A stretch of 60,654 nucleotides of DNA from JBQTHP01 sp052389755 (GCA_052389755.1 JBQTHP010000006.1:1-60654); one strand, 5' to 3'. Shown: positions 49,745 through 58,041, counted from the stretch's first letter. Numbers and translations are program-made. The notes: generated by a model from the letters alone, not told the origin.

Positions 49745-50119
49745 CTAGCCGCCTGCTCCAACGCTGTGCGTCGGCTCGAAGGTCGCGTAGAGCTTGCTGC
49801 AGTCCTCGAGCACCTCCCAGGTGCCCTCGAAACCGGCGGGTATCACGAAGCTGTCGCCCGGCCCGAAGGTCTCGACGTGCCCAGTGTTCGAGGCGATCCG
49901 GACCTGACCCGCGGTGATGTGGCAGAACTCGTTCTCGGTGTATTTCACGCGCCATTTGCCTCGCGTGCTCGTCCAGCGGCCGGCGAAGAACTGCTGGCTC
50001 GGATCGGTGAAGTGATTCGATATCGATTGCTTCGGGTTGCCGGCGAGCAGGCGATCGGCGGCAGGAGCCGACACATCAGGCGTGATCCGCTGTGCAAAGG
50101 AAACGATGGCCGCAGTCAT
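49745..50119 (-). CDS. cupin-domain protein (DUF861/Cupin_3 type)
   Basis: A 124-residue protein starting at the ATG at 50119. The single cupin fold is seen in RGKWRVKYTENEFCHITAGQVRIASNTGHVETFGPGDSFVIPAGFEGTWEVLEDCSKLYATF: the ENEFCHITAG strand pair and the GDSFVIPAGFxGTWEV motif of DUF861. Members of this group often bind small metabolites without catalysis. The gene lies downstream of the OmpA-like gene, separated by the palindromic element. Confidence 0.87.
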   Translation of the reverse strand: MTAAIVSFAQRITPDVSAPAADRLLAGNPKQSISNHFTDPSQQFFAGRWTSTRGKWRVKYTENEFCHITAGQVRIASNTGHVETFGPGDSFVIPAGFEGTWEVLEDCSKLYATFEPTHSVGAGG

Positions 50120-50135
50120 CTGGTGAACTCCTCCA

Positions 50136-50194
50136 CCCCTCACCCAACCCTCTCCCCGCCGTGCGGGGAGAGGGTTCCGAAGGCGGGTGAGGGG
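50136..50194. repeat. CTCACCC/CTCTCCCC palindromic element, copy 2
   Basis: Outer arms CCCCTCACCC (50136-50145) and GGGTGAGGGG (50185-50194) enclose CCCTCTCCCCGC (50148-50159) and GCGGGGAGAGGG (50163-50174). It matches copy 1 at 42909-42964 arm for arm and differs mainly in the loop and the asymmetric spacer. It lies between the cupin and OmpA-like genes. Confidence 0.92.
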
Positions 50195-50201
50195 CCGCAG
50201 C

Positions 50202-50939
50202 CTAGCGAATCGTCTCGCCCTGTGCGACCGCAACCGGTGCTCGCTCGATGCGCACCGTCACACGCCGCTCGAGCGCCTGCGCATCGACATCCCCCTCCGC
50301 CCCCGTCGCGCCGCTCTCGCCATGTGCCTCGAGGATGAGGCGGTCGGCCGGGACGCCGGACTTCGCAAGCTCCTCGCTGACCGCCGCGGCGCGGCGCTCC
50401 GACAGCCCGAGGTTGTAGCCCTCCGTCCCGCGCGCATCCGCGTAGCCGGAGATCCGAACCTGCGTATCGGGCATCGCTGCGAGCAGTGTGCCGAGACGGT
50501 AAAGTTTCACTGCCGCCTCCGGCGGAATCGACGCATCCTCCGTGCGGAAACCGATGTCGGTCTCGAGCTCGTGCACGCGATCGAGCATCGCCGCGAGCCG
50601 CGCGCTGCTCGATTGCAGGCCGGTCACGTCCGAAACGAGCCTCGCGTTCTCGGTGCGGCTCGCAACGAGCTCGGTCGTCGCCGCCTCGCGCGCACTCGAC
50701 TCGCGATGGAACCGATCCCCGAGCCACGCGCCCGCGGCGGCTCCGATTACCGCGCCGAAGGGCCCGCCGGCAAGCGCACCAACCGTAAGGCCCGTTGCAA
50801 CGCCCACGTTCTCTTCCTTCGAGGGCGGCCCGCCGTCCGTTGTGCGCTTACCCGCAAGCGCCGGCATCGGCATCGTTACCACGGCCATGATCGCCGTTCC
50901 CGCTGCGATCGCCCGCAGTTTCGTCGTCCAGGTACCCAT
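50202..50939 (-). CDS. OmpA-family protein with glycine-zipper segment
   Basis: A 245-residue envelope protein started at the ATG at 50939 (GGAGGT upstream); a start at 50963 is less well supported. After a signal peptide (IAAGTAIMAVVTMPMPALA) comes a glycine-rich hydrophobic stretch VGVATGLTVGALAGGPFGAVIGAAAGAWLGD, then a coiled helix. The C-terminal OmpA peptidoglycan-binding domain has VRISGYADARGTEGYNLGLSERRAAAVSEELAKSGVPADRL. It probably anchors to peptidoglycan. Similar proteins carry a zipper in place of a beta barrel. Confidence 0.9.
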   Translation of the reverse strand: MGTWTTKLRAIAAGTAIMAVVTMPMPALAGKRTTDGGPPSKEENVGVATGLTVGALAGGPFGAVIGAAAGAWLGDRFHRESSAREAATTELVASRTENARLVSDVTGLQSSSARLAAMLDRVHELETDIGFRTEDASIPPEAAVKLYRLGTLLAAMPDTQVRISGYADARGTEGYNLGLSERRAAAVSEELAKSGVPADRLILEAHGESGATGAEGDVDAQALERRVTVRIERAPVAVAQGETIR

Positions 50940-51108
50940 GATTGAAACCTCCGCGTTGTTCACATCGGCCTCAGCCCCGTGCTGCAGCCTTCGGAGGACA
51001 GTTCATCGCGTGGCACAGACTTCGCCGTGATGGAAATGAGGCGGGTTCCCGATGATTTGTGGGAGAAAAGGGCAAAGAGAAGAGATAGAGAAGAGCGATG
51101 GTGCTTGA

Positions 51109-51277
51109 GCGACCGGCATGCACTGAAGGGCCGTGCGCGATCGCTGATCGTGTGTGTCCCTCACGGGACATACCCTCAAGCAGGCCGGCGCATTTTAAGC
51201 CCGATATGCGCCAGCGGCCCGCGCTCAGCACCCGATCGAATGCGATCGCACACGGCCCTTCAACGCACGCCGGTCGC
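51109..51277 (-). ncRNA. candidate structured RNA or MITE-like element with 36-bp terminal stem
   Basis: Two 36-bp arms, 51109-51144 and 51242-51277, are inverted copies of each other with four differences, all transitions. Read as minus-strand RNA, each difference becomes a G-U wobble, so the helix has no mismatch; read as plus-strand RNA they are A-C mismatches. The 97-nt interior contains two more hairpins: TGTCCC/GGGACA (51155-51170) and GGCGCAT/ATGCGCC (51187-51212). A pyrimidine-rich tract (minus strand, 51061-51097) follows the 3' side. It could be a structured RNA, a miniature transposon or a strong terminator. No target-site duplication was seen. Confidence 0.55.
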
Positions 51278-51513
51278 ACGAGCGCCAGCGCTCGACTCGA
51301 CGCTCTGCTCCCATTCGTTGGTGGATACGGAACGGTCCTCTTTCAATAGGTAACCCTGTACGGGTGGCGCTTCGTGGAGGTTTTGACGTCGAATGAGTTT
51401 GCCTATGCTCATCGTGGCTTCAGTTGGGCCGTCGCTTCTCTGTTCGTGCTCTTTCGAGCAACCGACGGACCTTAGCCGCAAGGTAGTCAGGCTCCCCAGA
51501 GCGGCGGTTCGCG
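51278..51513. other. intergenic, no confident gene
   Basis: Only a weak minus-strand frame is present. An ATG at 51412 would give about 50 residues (MSIGKLIRRQNLHEAPPVQGYLL...) ending inside the arm of the structured element at 51260. It has no recognisable family and no clear ribosome site, so it is not called as a gene. Confidence 0.5.
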
Positions 51514-51582
51514 CCGGAAGGCGGCTTCCGCCTTTCCCCCACGTTCTTCCGGCCGGAAGACGGAAGGCGGAAGCCGGAGGCC
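51514..51582. repeat. GGAAGNC heptamer repeats abutting the tpsB stop
   Basis: Four consecutive heptamers GGAAGAC, GGAAGGC, GGAAGCC and GGAGGCC occupy 51555-51582 and end directly against the stop codon of the TpsB gene. A second block at 51514-51532 contains GGAAGGC and its complement GGCTTCC and can fold as a hairpin. A perfect palindrome CTTCCGGCCGGAAG joins the two blocks. Confidence 0.8.
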
Positions 51583-53136
51583 CTAAAAGGGCAGGCTGAT
51601 CTCAGCGAACACCGTCGCGCTCTTCTTACCCTCGACATCCGGCCGCGTGAGCGGCTTTGCGACCTCGACGTAGCCGGTGACCCGCCCGAGTTGCGCGGCG
51701 AATCCGATGCCGCCGGTCGCGGCCGAGGCGCGGCCGCCCGCGTCCTGCGTCCAGGTCGCACCGATGTCGTAGAAGCCATACACCGAGGGCTTGCCGAAGA
51801 AAGTCGAAGGGGTCGCGAACACGCGCCGCACCTCCACCTTCGCACCGGCGCCGCGATCGCCCGCGATCTCGGTCACCTCGAAGCCGCGGCCGAGGCGTTC
51901 GCCGCCGATCTTGAAGCGCTCGCTGTACGGCAGGACATACCCGGTGTGCTGCGCGAGTGCATCGACGCGAACCGACCACGCTTCGTTGAAGCGAGTAACC
52001 CCGACTAGTTGCAGGCGGGTCAACAGGAAATCCTCGCGCCGAATGTCGTCGACGAGATCGGCGGCTTGAAGACCCCCGCCGAGGCTGGTGAGTCCCTGGC
52101 GCACGTCCAGCGTCGCGAGGTATTGCGTGCGCGCGCCGCTGCGCCAGCTCGCCCGCGCCCCGAGCTGCACCACGCGCAGCCGCTCTTCACGCAGCTTCGC
52201 ACCGTCGCGCCGGATCTCGAAGTCCTCGGCATCGAGCGCAGCGGCGAGGGATACATCGAAACGCGTAGCGCTCGGCACCGGCTGCGTGACACGAAGTGTG
52301 ACGCGCCCGCGCGCGTACCGATCGATCGGTTCGTTGGGCTCGACGCTCGGCTCGGAGGATGAGGCGAAGGTCATCAGGAAGGCGCGTGTGCCGTGCGTGG
52401 TGATCGGCGCGTCGACGAACACGCCGCCGCCGCGATACTCATCGACGTCGGTCGCCGCGGTGAACAGCAGACCGAGCTTCTCGCCGTGCGAAAGCAGGCC
52501 GTTCGCGACCGTCTGGCCGACGATGAATGCGGGACCGATCTCCTCCGTGCCGCGGTTGCTCGCGCGCACCACGCCGTCGACTGGATCGAATGAGGTCTCG
52601 ACCGCGACCACATGACCATTGCGCCGCGTCTCATCGCGCCGCGTCTCATCGCGCCGCGTCGCAGCGGACACCGACAGCCCCGGCAGCTCGCGCATGCGCG
52701 CGAGCACGCGCTGGATCTCGCCGGGCCGAACGGGCTGCATGTCGCGCAGCTGCGCCGAGAGCCGCTCGAGCGTTTGCCGATAGGGGCCGGCGTCGCCACC
52801 GATGGTCACCTGCGTGATCTGCGGCTCGAACACTTCGAGCTGCAGGATGCCCCGCGCGAGGAGCTCGTCGTTGGCGCGAATCTCCGGGCGCGAATAGCCG
52901 TCGCGCGTGTACATCGCATCGACCGCGGCGATCACGGCCTGCGCGCACGCACGATCGATCGGTCGCCCGAGCTCGCTGCGGTACGCGGCGAACAGGTCGG
53001 CTGGCGTGTAGATGGTCGAACCCCGGATGACCGCTGCCGAGAGCGGAGTCGGGTCAGCCGCGCGCGCGTTCGCGGCGATCGCGAGCACGAGCACGGTTAT
53101 GACAAGCAGACGACTCTCGCGGTGCTTATGGAACAT
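51583..53136 (-). CDS. TpsB-type outer-membrane transporter (ShlB/FhaC/HecB family)
   Basis: A 517-residue protein started at the ATG at 53136. After a signal peptide (LLVITVLVLAIAANARA) come two POTRA-like modules: residues about 30-105 (VIRGSTIYTPADLFAAYRSELGRPID...YTRDGYSRPEIRAND) and about 107-165 (ITQVTIGGDAGPYRQTLERLSAQLRDMQPVRPGEIQRVL). A 16-strand-type beta barrel ends in AEISLPF, with the terminal Phe needed for Bam insertion. A 15-bp tandem repeat (52621-52650) encodes RRDET between POTRA and barrel. These proteins secrete large TpsA exoproteins or act alone. No TpsA gene is visible nearby. Confidence 0.9.
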   Translation of the reverse strand: MFHKHRESRLLVITVLVLAIAANARAADPTPLSAAVIRGSTIYTPADLFAAYRSELGRPIDRACAQAVIAAVDAMYTRDGYSRPEIRANDELLARGILQLEVFEPQITQVTIGGDAGPYRQTLERLSAQLRDMQPVRPGEIQRVLARMRELPGLSVSAATRRDETRRDETRRNGHVVAVETSFDPVDGVVRASNRGTEEIGPAFIVGQTVANGLLSHGEKLGLLFTAATDVDEYRGGGVFVDAPITTHGTRAFLMTFASSSEPSVEPNEPIDRYARGRVTLRVTQPVPSATRFDVSLAAALDAEDFEIRRDGAKLREERLRVVQLGARASWRSGARTQYLATLDVRQGLTSLGGGLQAADLVDDIRREDFLLTRLQLVGVTRFNEAWSVRVDALAQHTGYVLPYSERFKIGGERLGRGFEVTEIAGDRGAGAKVEVRRVFATPSTFFGKPSVYGFYDIGATWTQDAGGRASAATGGIGFAAQLGRVTGYVEVAKPLTRPDVEGKKSATVFAEISLPF

Positions 53137-53265
53137 CGGGGTCTCGGATTCCGCGCGGTGAAGTATCGTCAGGCATGCGGCTGTCGCCACGCTGCGACGG
53201 GCCTCACACAAGGCGCTCGCAAACGTCCGTTACGATGGCGATGCGTGACACAAGGGGATCGCGCC

Positions 53266-54558
53266 GTGCTGTCAAGAACAACTGTTTGCACATCGCTCGA
53301 GCCCGTCGGCTCCCAGACACTGCTTGCGCTCGCTCTCGTATGCGCGTTTGTCTTCAGCGCGCAACCCGCTTTCGCCGCACCGCCTGCCGCCGAGAGCATC
53401 CTCGTGGTATCGATGCAGGGAGACGTGCGCGTCACGGCCCGGAACCAGGCTCGCGCGGTAAAGCCGGGCGCGATCGTCGCGCCGCCCGCCACGATCCGCA
53501 CGGGCCGCGACGGCGTCATCGAGCTGCGCCAGGGATCCACCACCGTATCCGTTGCTGCCGACACGCAGATCGATATCGCCGCATCGAGCAGCGCCGACGG
53601 TCTGCTCGAGCGCGTCGTGCAGCCGAAGGGCAACGTCTTCTACGACGTCGGAAAGCGCAAGGCGAAGAAGCTGCGCATCGAGACGCCTTATCTCGTCGCC
53701 GTCATCAAGGGCACGCAGTTCAACGTCGCGGCGCAGGATGAGAGCGCCACCGTTTCGCTGTTCGAGGGACACCTCGAGATCTGGACGCCGGACGACAGCG
53801 ATGTCGTCCAGTTGAACGCAGGTGAGATCGCGACGCGCGGTCGCAACGATCGCACCATCCGCGTGCTGCGCATGGACACGGGCGAGACGATCCGCGCGCG
53901 CAATGACGCCTCGAGCGACGGGACGGATTCACGGTTGAGCGCGTCGGTCACAGGTGGCGTTCTGAGCGACGATCGGCCGGGTCTCGTGGACGCCGAACGC
54001 CCCGACACTCTTGTGCCGATTGCCGGCTCCACGAACGTCGCGAGTGATCTGGCGGCCAACTCCTCTGCCGCGCTCCAGAGCGCGAAGTCCGCCATCGATT
54101 CGCCGCTCGACGCGAGTGTTGGTATCGGCAGCGCCGGCGCAAGTGTCACTGCATCAGCGGACATCGACGCCGTCGAGAGCACGGTCGGCATCGAAGCAGG
54201 GCTAACCGGCGCGGCCGCGACCGTCGATGCGGGCGCCGGCGTCGCGGTGGATCCGGGCGCAGGCGCCGTCAGCGCGGGTGTGGATGCGGGTGTCGATCTC
54301 GGCGGTGTGGCCGCCGCGAGTGTGGATACCGCGGCGACCGTCGATCTCGCAAGCGCCAGCGTCGATGTCGGCGCATCGGCAGCAGTCGTGGACGTGCCCG
54401 TCGCGGTCGATGCAGCAGTGAGTCTCGACAGCAGCCCGGCGGTTGACGTCGGTGTCGCCGTGGATCTCGGAACGGCGACCATTGAGACGCCTCCCGTCGT
54501 ACCGACCGTAGTCGACGAAGTCGTCGCTCCCCTCCTCAGGGGTCCGCTCGGGCAGTAA
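53266..54558 (+). CDS. secreted FecR-domain protein with Val/Ala/Asp-rich repeat tail
   Basis: A 430-residue protein started at the GTG at 53266 (AGGGG upstream). A signal peptide ends at AQPAFA. Residues 55-200 are a FecR-like domain (GDVRVTARNQARAVKPGAIVAPPATIRTGRDGVIELRQGSTTVSVAADTQIDIAA and IKGTQFNVAAQDESATVSLFEGHLEI). From about residue 285 the sequence becomes a long Val-Ala-Asp-Gly-Ser repeat (for example VDAGAGVAVDPGAG). Its stop is immediately followed by the ATG of the CHASE2 gene. It is divergent from TpsB and could be that transporter's cargo or a regulator. Confidence 0.85.
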   Translation: MLSRTTVCTSLEPVGSQTLLALALVCAFVFSAQPAFAAPPAAESILVVSMQGDVRVTARNQARAVKPGAIVAPPATIRTGRDGVIELRQGSTTVSVAADTQIDIAASSSADGLLERVVQPKGNVFYDVGKRKAKKLRIETPYLVAVIKGTQFNVAAQDESATVSLFEGHLEIWTPDDSDVVQLNAGEIATRGRNDRTIRVLRMDTGETIRARNDASSDGTDSRLSASVTGGVLSDDRPGLVDAERPDTLVPIAGSTNVASDLAANSSAALQSAKSAIDSPLDASVGIGSAGASVTASADIDAVESTVGIEAGLTGAAATVDAGAGVAVDPGAGAVSAGVDAGVDLGGVAAASVDTAATVDLASASVDVGASAAVVDVPVAVDAAVSLDSSPAVDVGVAVDLGTATIETPPVVPTVVDEVVAPLLRGPLGQ

Positions 54559-57345
54559 ATGACCGCGCGCCGCCGGTTCGGCTGGCCGGCGATCGCCCTG
54601 CTCGCGTTCGCCGTCGTCGCCCTCTCGGATGCGGGCGGATACCTCGCCTTTCTCGAGCACAAGCTCGCTGACGCGCGGGCGCGCCTTCTCCAGCGAGAAG
54701 TCTCCTCCGACATCGTCATCGTCGGAATCGATGCGCGAAGCCTGGCCGAGCTCAACGAGTGGCCGTGGCCGCGCCGCTATCACGCAGAGCTGATCGGACG
54801 TCTCGCGCAGAGCGAGCCACGTCGTGTGTTCATCGACGTCGACTTCAGCGCCGAGTCCGATCCCGACGACGATGCCCGCCTCGAAGCCGCTCTCGCGGCA
54901 TGGCCGGGCGCACCGATCATTCTGCCGGCGTTCTTCCAGCAATCGAGCGGCTCCGACGCCGAGCCGCTGCTCAGCCGGCCGCTCGAGCGTTTCAGCCGCA
55001 ATGCCGTGCTCGCGTCCGTGAACCAGTCCGTCGGCGCCGACGGGCTCGTGCGCAATTTCCGCCTCGCATGGCTCGAGGCAGGTTACACGCTGCCCTCCGC
55101 CATCAGCCAACTGGCCGGCGCGCGCTCCCCGACGACGGAAGACGTGCCGATCGACTATTCGATCTCACCGTCGTCGCTCACGTTCGTCTCGTACGTCGAT
55201 TTGCTCGCGGGTCGCATTGATCCCGCGGAGCTCCGCGGCAGGACCGTATTGGTCGGCGCAACCGCGCTCGAGCTCAACGACATGCTCGCGGTGCCGATCC
55301 ACAAAGCGCTGCCGGGAGTCGTGGTCCAGGCACTCGCCCTCGAGAGCGTGCGAGCGGGAGCGCCGCGGGTGCCACCGGATTGGCTCCACTTGCTCGCGCT
55401 TGCAGGCCTCGCCGCGCTGGCCGCGGTCCTGTTCGAGGGGCAGAACTGGCGATGGAACCTGTCGGCTCTCGCGGGCGCGCTCGTGCTGATCGGCACGGTG
55501 TTCGTGCAGGCCTACGCGGCGCATCGCGTTGCGCTCGAGATCGTTCCCGCGACCTTCATCATCTGCCTGGTCTTCATCGTTACGACGCTCTGCTCGCTCG
55601 ACGAACAGACGCTGCGCGCGCTCTTTTACGCCCTGGGCCTGCGCCGGCGCGATGCGCTGCTCAAGAGCATCGTCGAGTCCTCGACCGACTGCATCGTGTG
55701 CGTCGACGCGCGCGGCTGCATCCAGATCGCAAACCCGGCCGCGGCGCGCCTGTTCGCGTGCGACGCACGTGAGTTGAACGGCGCGTCCATGGCAACGTTC
55801 GTACCGTCCCTCCTCACCGCCGGCGACGTGCCCGCAGCGCTCGAGTCGCACGCCGGCTCGTTGTTCGAATGCGATGCGATGACGCGCGGCGGGGAAAGCT
55901 TTCCGGCAGAGCTCGCGATCAGCCGCGTGAACCTCAACGACGAGCGGCTCTACACGGCCATCGTACGCGACGTCCGCGAGCGCAAGGCGCAGCAGCGTGA
56001 GCTCGAATACCGCGCCACGCACGACGCGCTCACCTCCCTGCCCAATCGAACCGCGCTCGCGAGCCATCTCGAGCAGGTTTTCGAGCGATGCAGGCAGCGC
56101 GAACCGTTCGCGCTCCTGATGCTCGACCTGTGTCGCTTCAAGGAAGTGAACGACACGCTCGGCCACGACGTGGGCGATCACGTGCTGCGCGAGGTCGCGA
56201 ACCGATTTCGCGAGACGCTCGGCGGAAGCGGATTTCTAGCCCGCGTCGGCGGGGATGAGTTCACGGCGGTGCTCGCGCCGTGCGAGGCCGAGGAGGCCGC
56301 GAAGATCGCGCGACGCTTCGGCGACAGCCTGCGCACGCCGATCGATGCGCAAGGCGTTGCGATCGACGTCGGCGTCAGCATCGGCATCGCGCGCTATCCC
56401 CAGGACGCGCGGGACGTTCAGACGCTGCTCCGCCGCGCCGACGTCGCGATGTACGCCGCGAAGCGCGGCGTTGCGCCGTACGAGTATTACGACGAGGCGC
56501 GCGACGCGCACAGCGTGCGCCGGCTCGCAATCGTGGCGAAGCTGCGCGCGGCGATCGGCACGCCGCATCTGCAGCTGAAATATCAGCCGAAGATCGATCT
56601 GCGGACGCGGCGCTGCGAAACGGTGGAGGCGCTGCTGCGCTGGACGCATCCCACGCACGGGGCGATCAGCCCGGCAGAGTTCATGCCGTTGGTCGAAACC
56701 ACCGATCTCGTGCGGCCGCTCACGGAGTGGACGCTGCGCGAGGCGCTCGCGCAGGCTGAGGAGTGGCGCCGCAAAGGGCTCGGCCTTCGCGTGGCGGTGA
56801 ATCTGTCGGCGCGGCTGCTGCAGGATGCCGACTTTCCCGTGCGTCTTCGTTCGCTGCTGGCCGAAAGCCATGCCTTGCCGGGATCGCTCGAGCTCGAGAT
56901 CACCGAGAGCGCGATGATGACCGATCCGAGCCGTGCGCTGCGCGCGATCAGCGAGATCGCGGATCTCGGCGTGCCGATCACGATCGACGACTACGGGACG
57001 GGCTTCTCCTCGCTCAGCTACCTGCGCGACCTGCCCGTGCACGCGGTGAAGCTCGACAAATCCTTCGTCACGGACCTTCAGGCCCGTCAGGACAACCAGG
57101 TGATCGTCGCCTCGACGGTGCTCATGGCGCATGCGCTCGAGCTGGAAGTGATCGCCGAGGGCGTCGAGACCGCCTGGACCGCCGCGTATCTGGCGGAGAC
57201 CGGCTGCGATCACGCGCAGGGCTATCTCTACACTCCGGCGCTGGCGGGCGAGGAATGCCTCGCGTGGATCCGGAAATTCAACGCGAGCGCGGCGCACGCA
57301 CCCGCGATGTCGCGGGCGACCGCGCCGCAGGTCGCGGCCCGCTGA
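54559..57345 (+). CDS. CHASE2-PAS-GGDEF-EAL signalling protein
   Basis: A 928-residue protein. After a first membrane helix, residues 30-270 form a periplasmic CHASE2 sensor (SSDIVIVGIDARSLAELNEWPWPRRYHAELIGRL, FIDVDF, GRTVLVGATALELNDMLAVP). Three membrane helices follow at about 275-360. A PAS domain (LLKSIVESSTDCIVCVDARGCIQIANPAAARLF), a GGDEF domain with intact RVGGDEF and an EAL domain with EALLRW and DDYGTGFSSLSYL complete it. It would link an outside signal to c-di-GMP. It is coupled to the FecR-domain gene with no gap, so the two probably share a signal. Confidence 0.95.
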   Translation: MTARRRFGWPAIALLAFAVVALSDAGGYLAFLEHKLADARARLLQREVSSDIVIVGIDARSLAELNEWPWPRRYHAELIGRLAQSEPRRVFIDVDFSAESDPDDDARLEAALAAWPGAPIILPAFFQQSSGSDAEPLLSRPLERFSRNAVLASVNQSVGADGLVRNFRLAWLEAGYTLPSAISQLAGARSPTTEDVPIDYSISPSSLTFVSYVDLLAGRIDPAELRGRTVLVGATALELNDMLAVPIHKALPGVVVQALALESVRAGAPRVPPDWLHLLALAGLAALAAVLFEGQNWRWNLSALAGALVLIGTVFVQAYAAHRVALEIVPATFIICLVFIVTTLCSLDEQTLRALFYALGLRRRDALLKSIVESSTDCIVCVDARGCIQIANPAAARLFACDARELNGASMATFVPSLLTAGDVPAALESHAGSLFECDAMTRGGESFPAELAISRVNLNDERLYTAIVRDVRERKAQQRELEYRATHDALTSLPNRTALASHLEQVFERCRQREPFALLMLDLCRFKEVNDTLGHDVGDHVLREVANRFRETLGGSGFLARVGGDEFTAVLAPCEAEEAAKIARRFGDSLRTPIDAQGVAIDVGVSIGIARYPQDARDVQTLLRRADVAMYAAKRGVAPYEYYDEARDAHSVRRLAIVAKLRAAIGTPHLQLKYQPKIDLRTRRCETVEALLRWTHPTHGAISPAEFMPLVETTDLVRPLTEWTLREALAQAEEWRRKGLGLRVAVNLSARLLQDADFPVRLRSLLAESHALPGSLELEITESAMMTDPSRALRAISEIADLGVPITIDDYGTGFSSLSYLRDLPVHAVKLDKSFVTDLQARQDNQVIVASTVLMAHALELEVIAEGVETAWTAAYLAETGCDHAQGYLYTPALAGEECLAWIRKFNASAAHAPAMSRATAPQVAAR

Positions 57346-57417
57346 GGTGCCCGCGCCCGGCCGCGGCCGAGGCACTCTGGAATCGCGTTTGTGCGCCTGA
57401 AATCGCCTGGTTTTCGC

Positions 57418-57433
57418 TGGCACGACATCTGCA
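57418..57433 (+). promoter_or_regulatory. sigma-54-type -24/-12 promoter candidate
   Basis: TGGCACGACATCTGCA matches the sigma-54 consensus TGGCACG-N4-TTGCA at all but one position, with exact spacing. It lies 73 bp after the CHASE2 gene. The nearest plus-strand gene starts 300 bp downstream at 57742, so the transcript would have a long leader or be an independent RNA. No enhancer site was identified. Confidence 0.5.
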
Positions 57434-57741
57434 ATTCAAGGGTTCACGCAGCGCTGTTGCTGCGATCATCGCTGGAGGAACCCGTCCGCCGGACGTGACG
57501 AAGGCGCGCGCCTCGACCGTTCGCAATGACGCGGAGAAGAGTGCGCCTTCGCGAGCGTGCAAAACCGTGTACAGCTGGCGTCCGGGCCATCCTGGAAAGA
57601 CCACCGCCGGACCGCGCAAGCAGGTCGTAAGCTGCGCTTGACGTCTGCTGATTGTGTCGCGGTGGGCATCGTAGGCGCGTAAGGCGCTGATCCCGTGCCG
57701 CGTTTGCTCAAGTAACACCGCGCGCCTAGACTGAATGTGCC
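57434..57741. other. 308-bp intergenic region, no gene seen
   Basis: No convincing coding frame occurs on either strand. Open frames here are short and Arg-rich, typical of shadows in GC-rich DNA. The region follows the sigma-54-like site and could hold its transcript. Confidence 0.5.
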
Positions 57742-58041
57742 GTGCGTCCACTCGTCAGCCTGATCGTGGTATCTCTGCTGGTGGGCAATCCTCTGGGGCT
57801 GCCTGCCAACGATCATGCGCATGCGGGAATGGCGCACACGATGTCGAGCGCGGATTGCTGTCCGGATACCGAGTCGTGCAGGACCACCTGCGGCATCTGC
57901 GCCACGGGCTGTGTGCCGGTAGCGGGCACGTGCGAGTGCCTCCGCGCGCCGACTGGACTTGACTCCGCAGCCGTCATTGCGCACTGGTCACACATGCGTG
58001 CGTCCTGGACCGATCCTCCCGCCGGCGAACCGCCGAAGTAG
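57742..58041 (+). CDS. small exported Cys-rich protein, possible metal binder
   Basis: A 99-residue protein with a GTG start. A signal peptide (LVSLIVVSLLVGNPLGLPA) is followed by a His/Met patch (NDHAHAGMAHTM) and eight cysteines at residues 39, 40, 46, 50, 53, 57, 64 and 66 (DCCPDTESCRTTCGICATGC...CEC). Such a composition suits metal binding in the periplasm. The genes to its right also look metal-related. The family was not recognised. Confidence 0.65.
   Translation: MRPLVSLIVVSLLVGNPLGLPANDHAHAGMAHTMSSADCCPDTESCRTTCGICATGCVPVAGTCECLRAPTGLDSAAVIAHWSHMRASWTDPPAGEPPK

Noticed and set aside
51260..51481. 73-residue minus-strand frame
   Set aside because: There is no family, no clear ribosome site, and it ends inside the structured element; kept only as a note.
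57278..57984. Minus-strand frames after the CHASE2 gene
   Set aside because: They overlap the end of a real gene and the small Cys-rich gene, are Arg/Ala-rich and have no recognisable domain.
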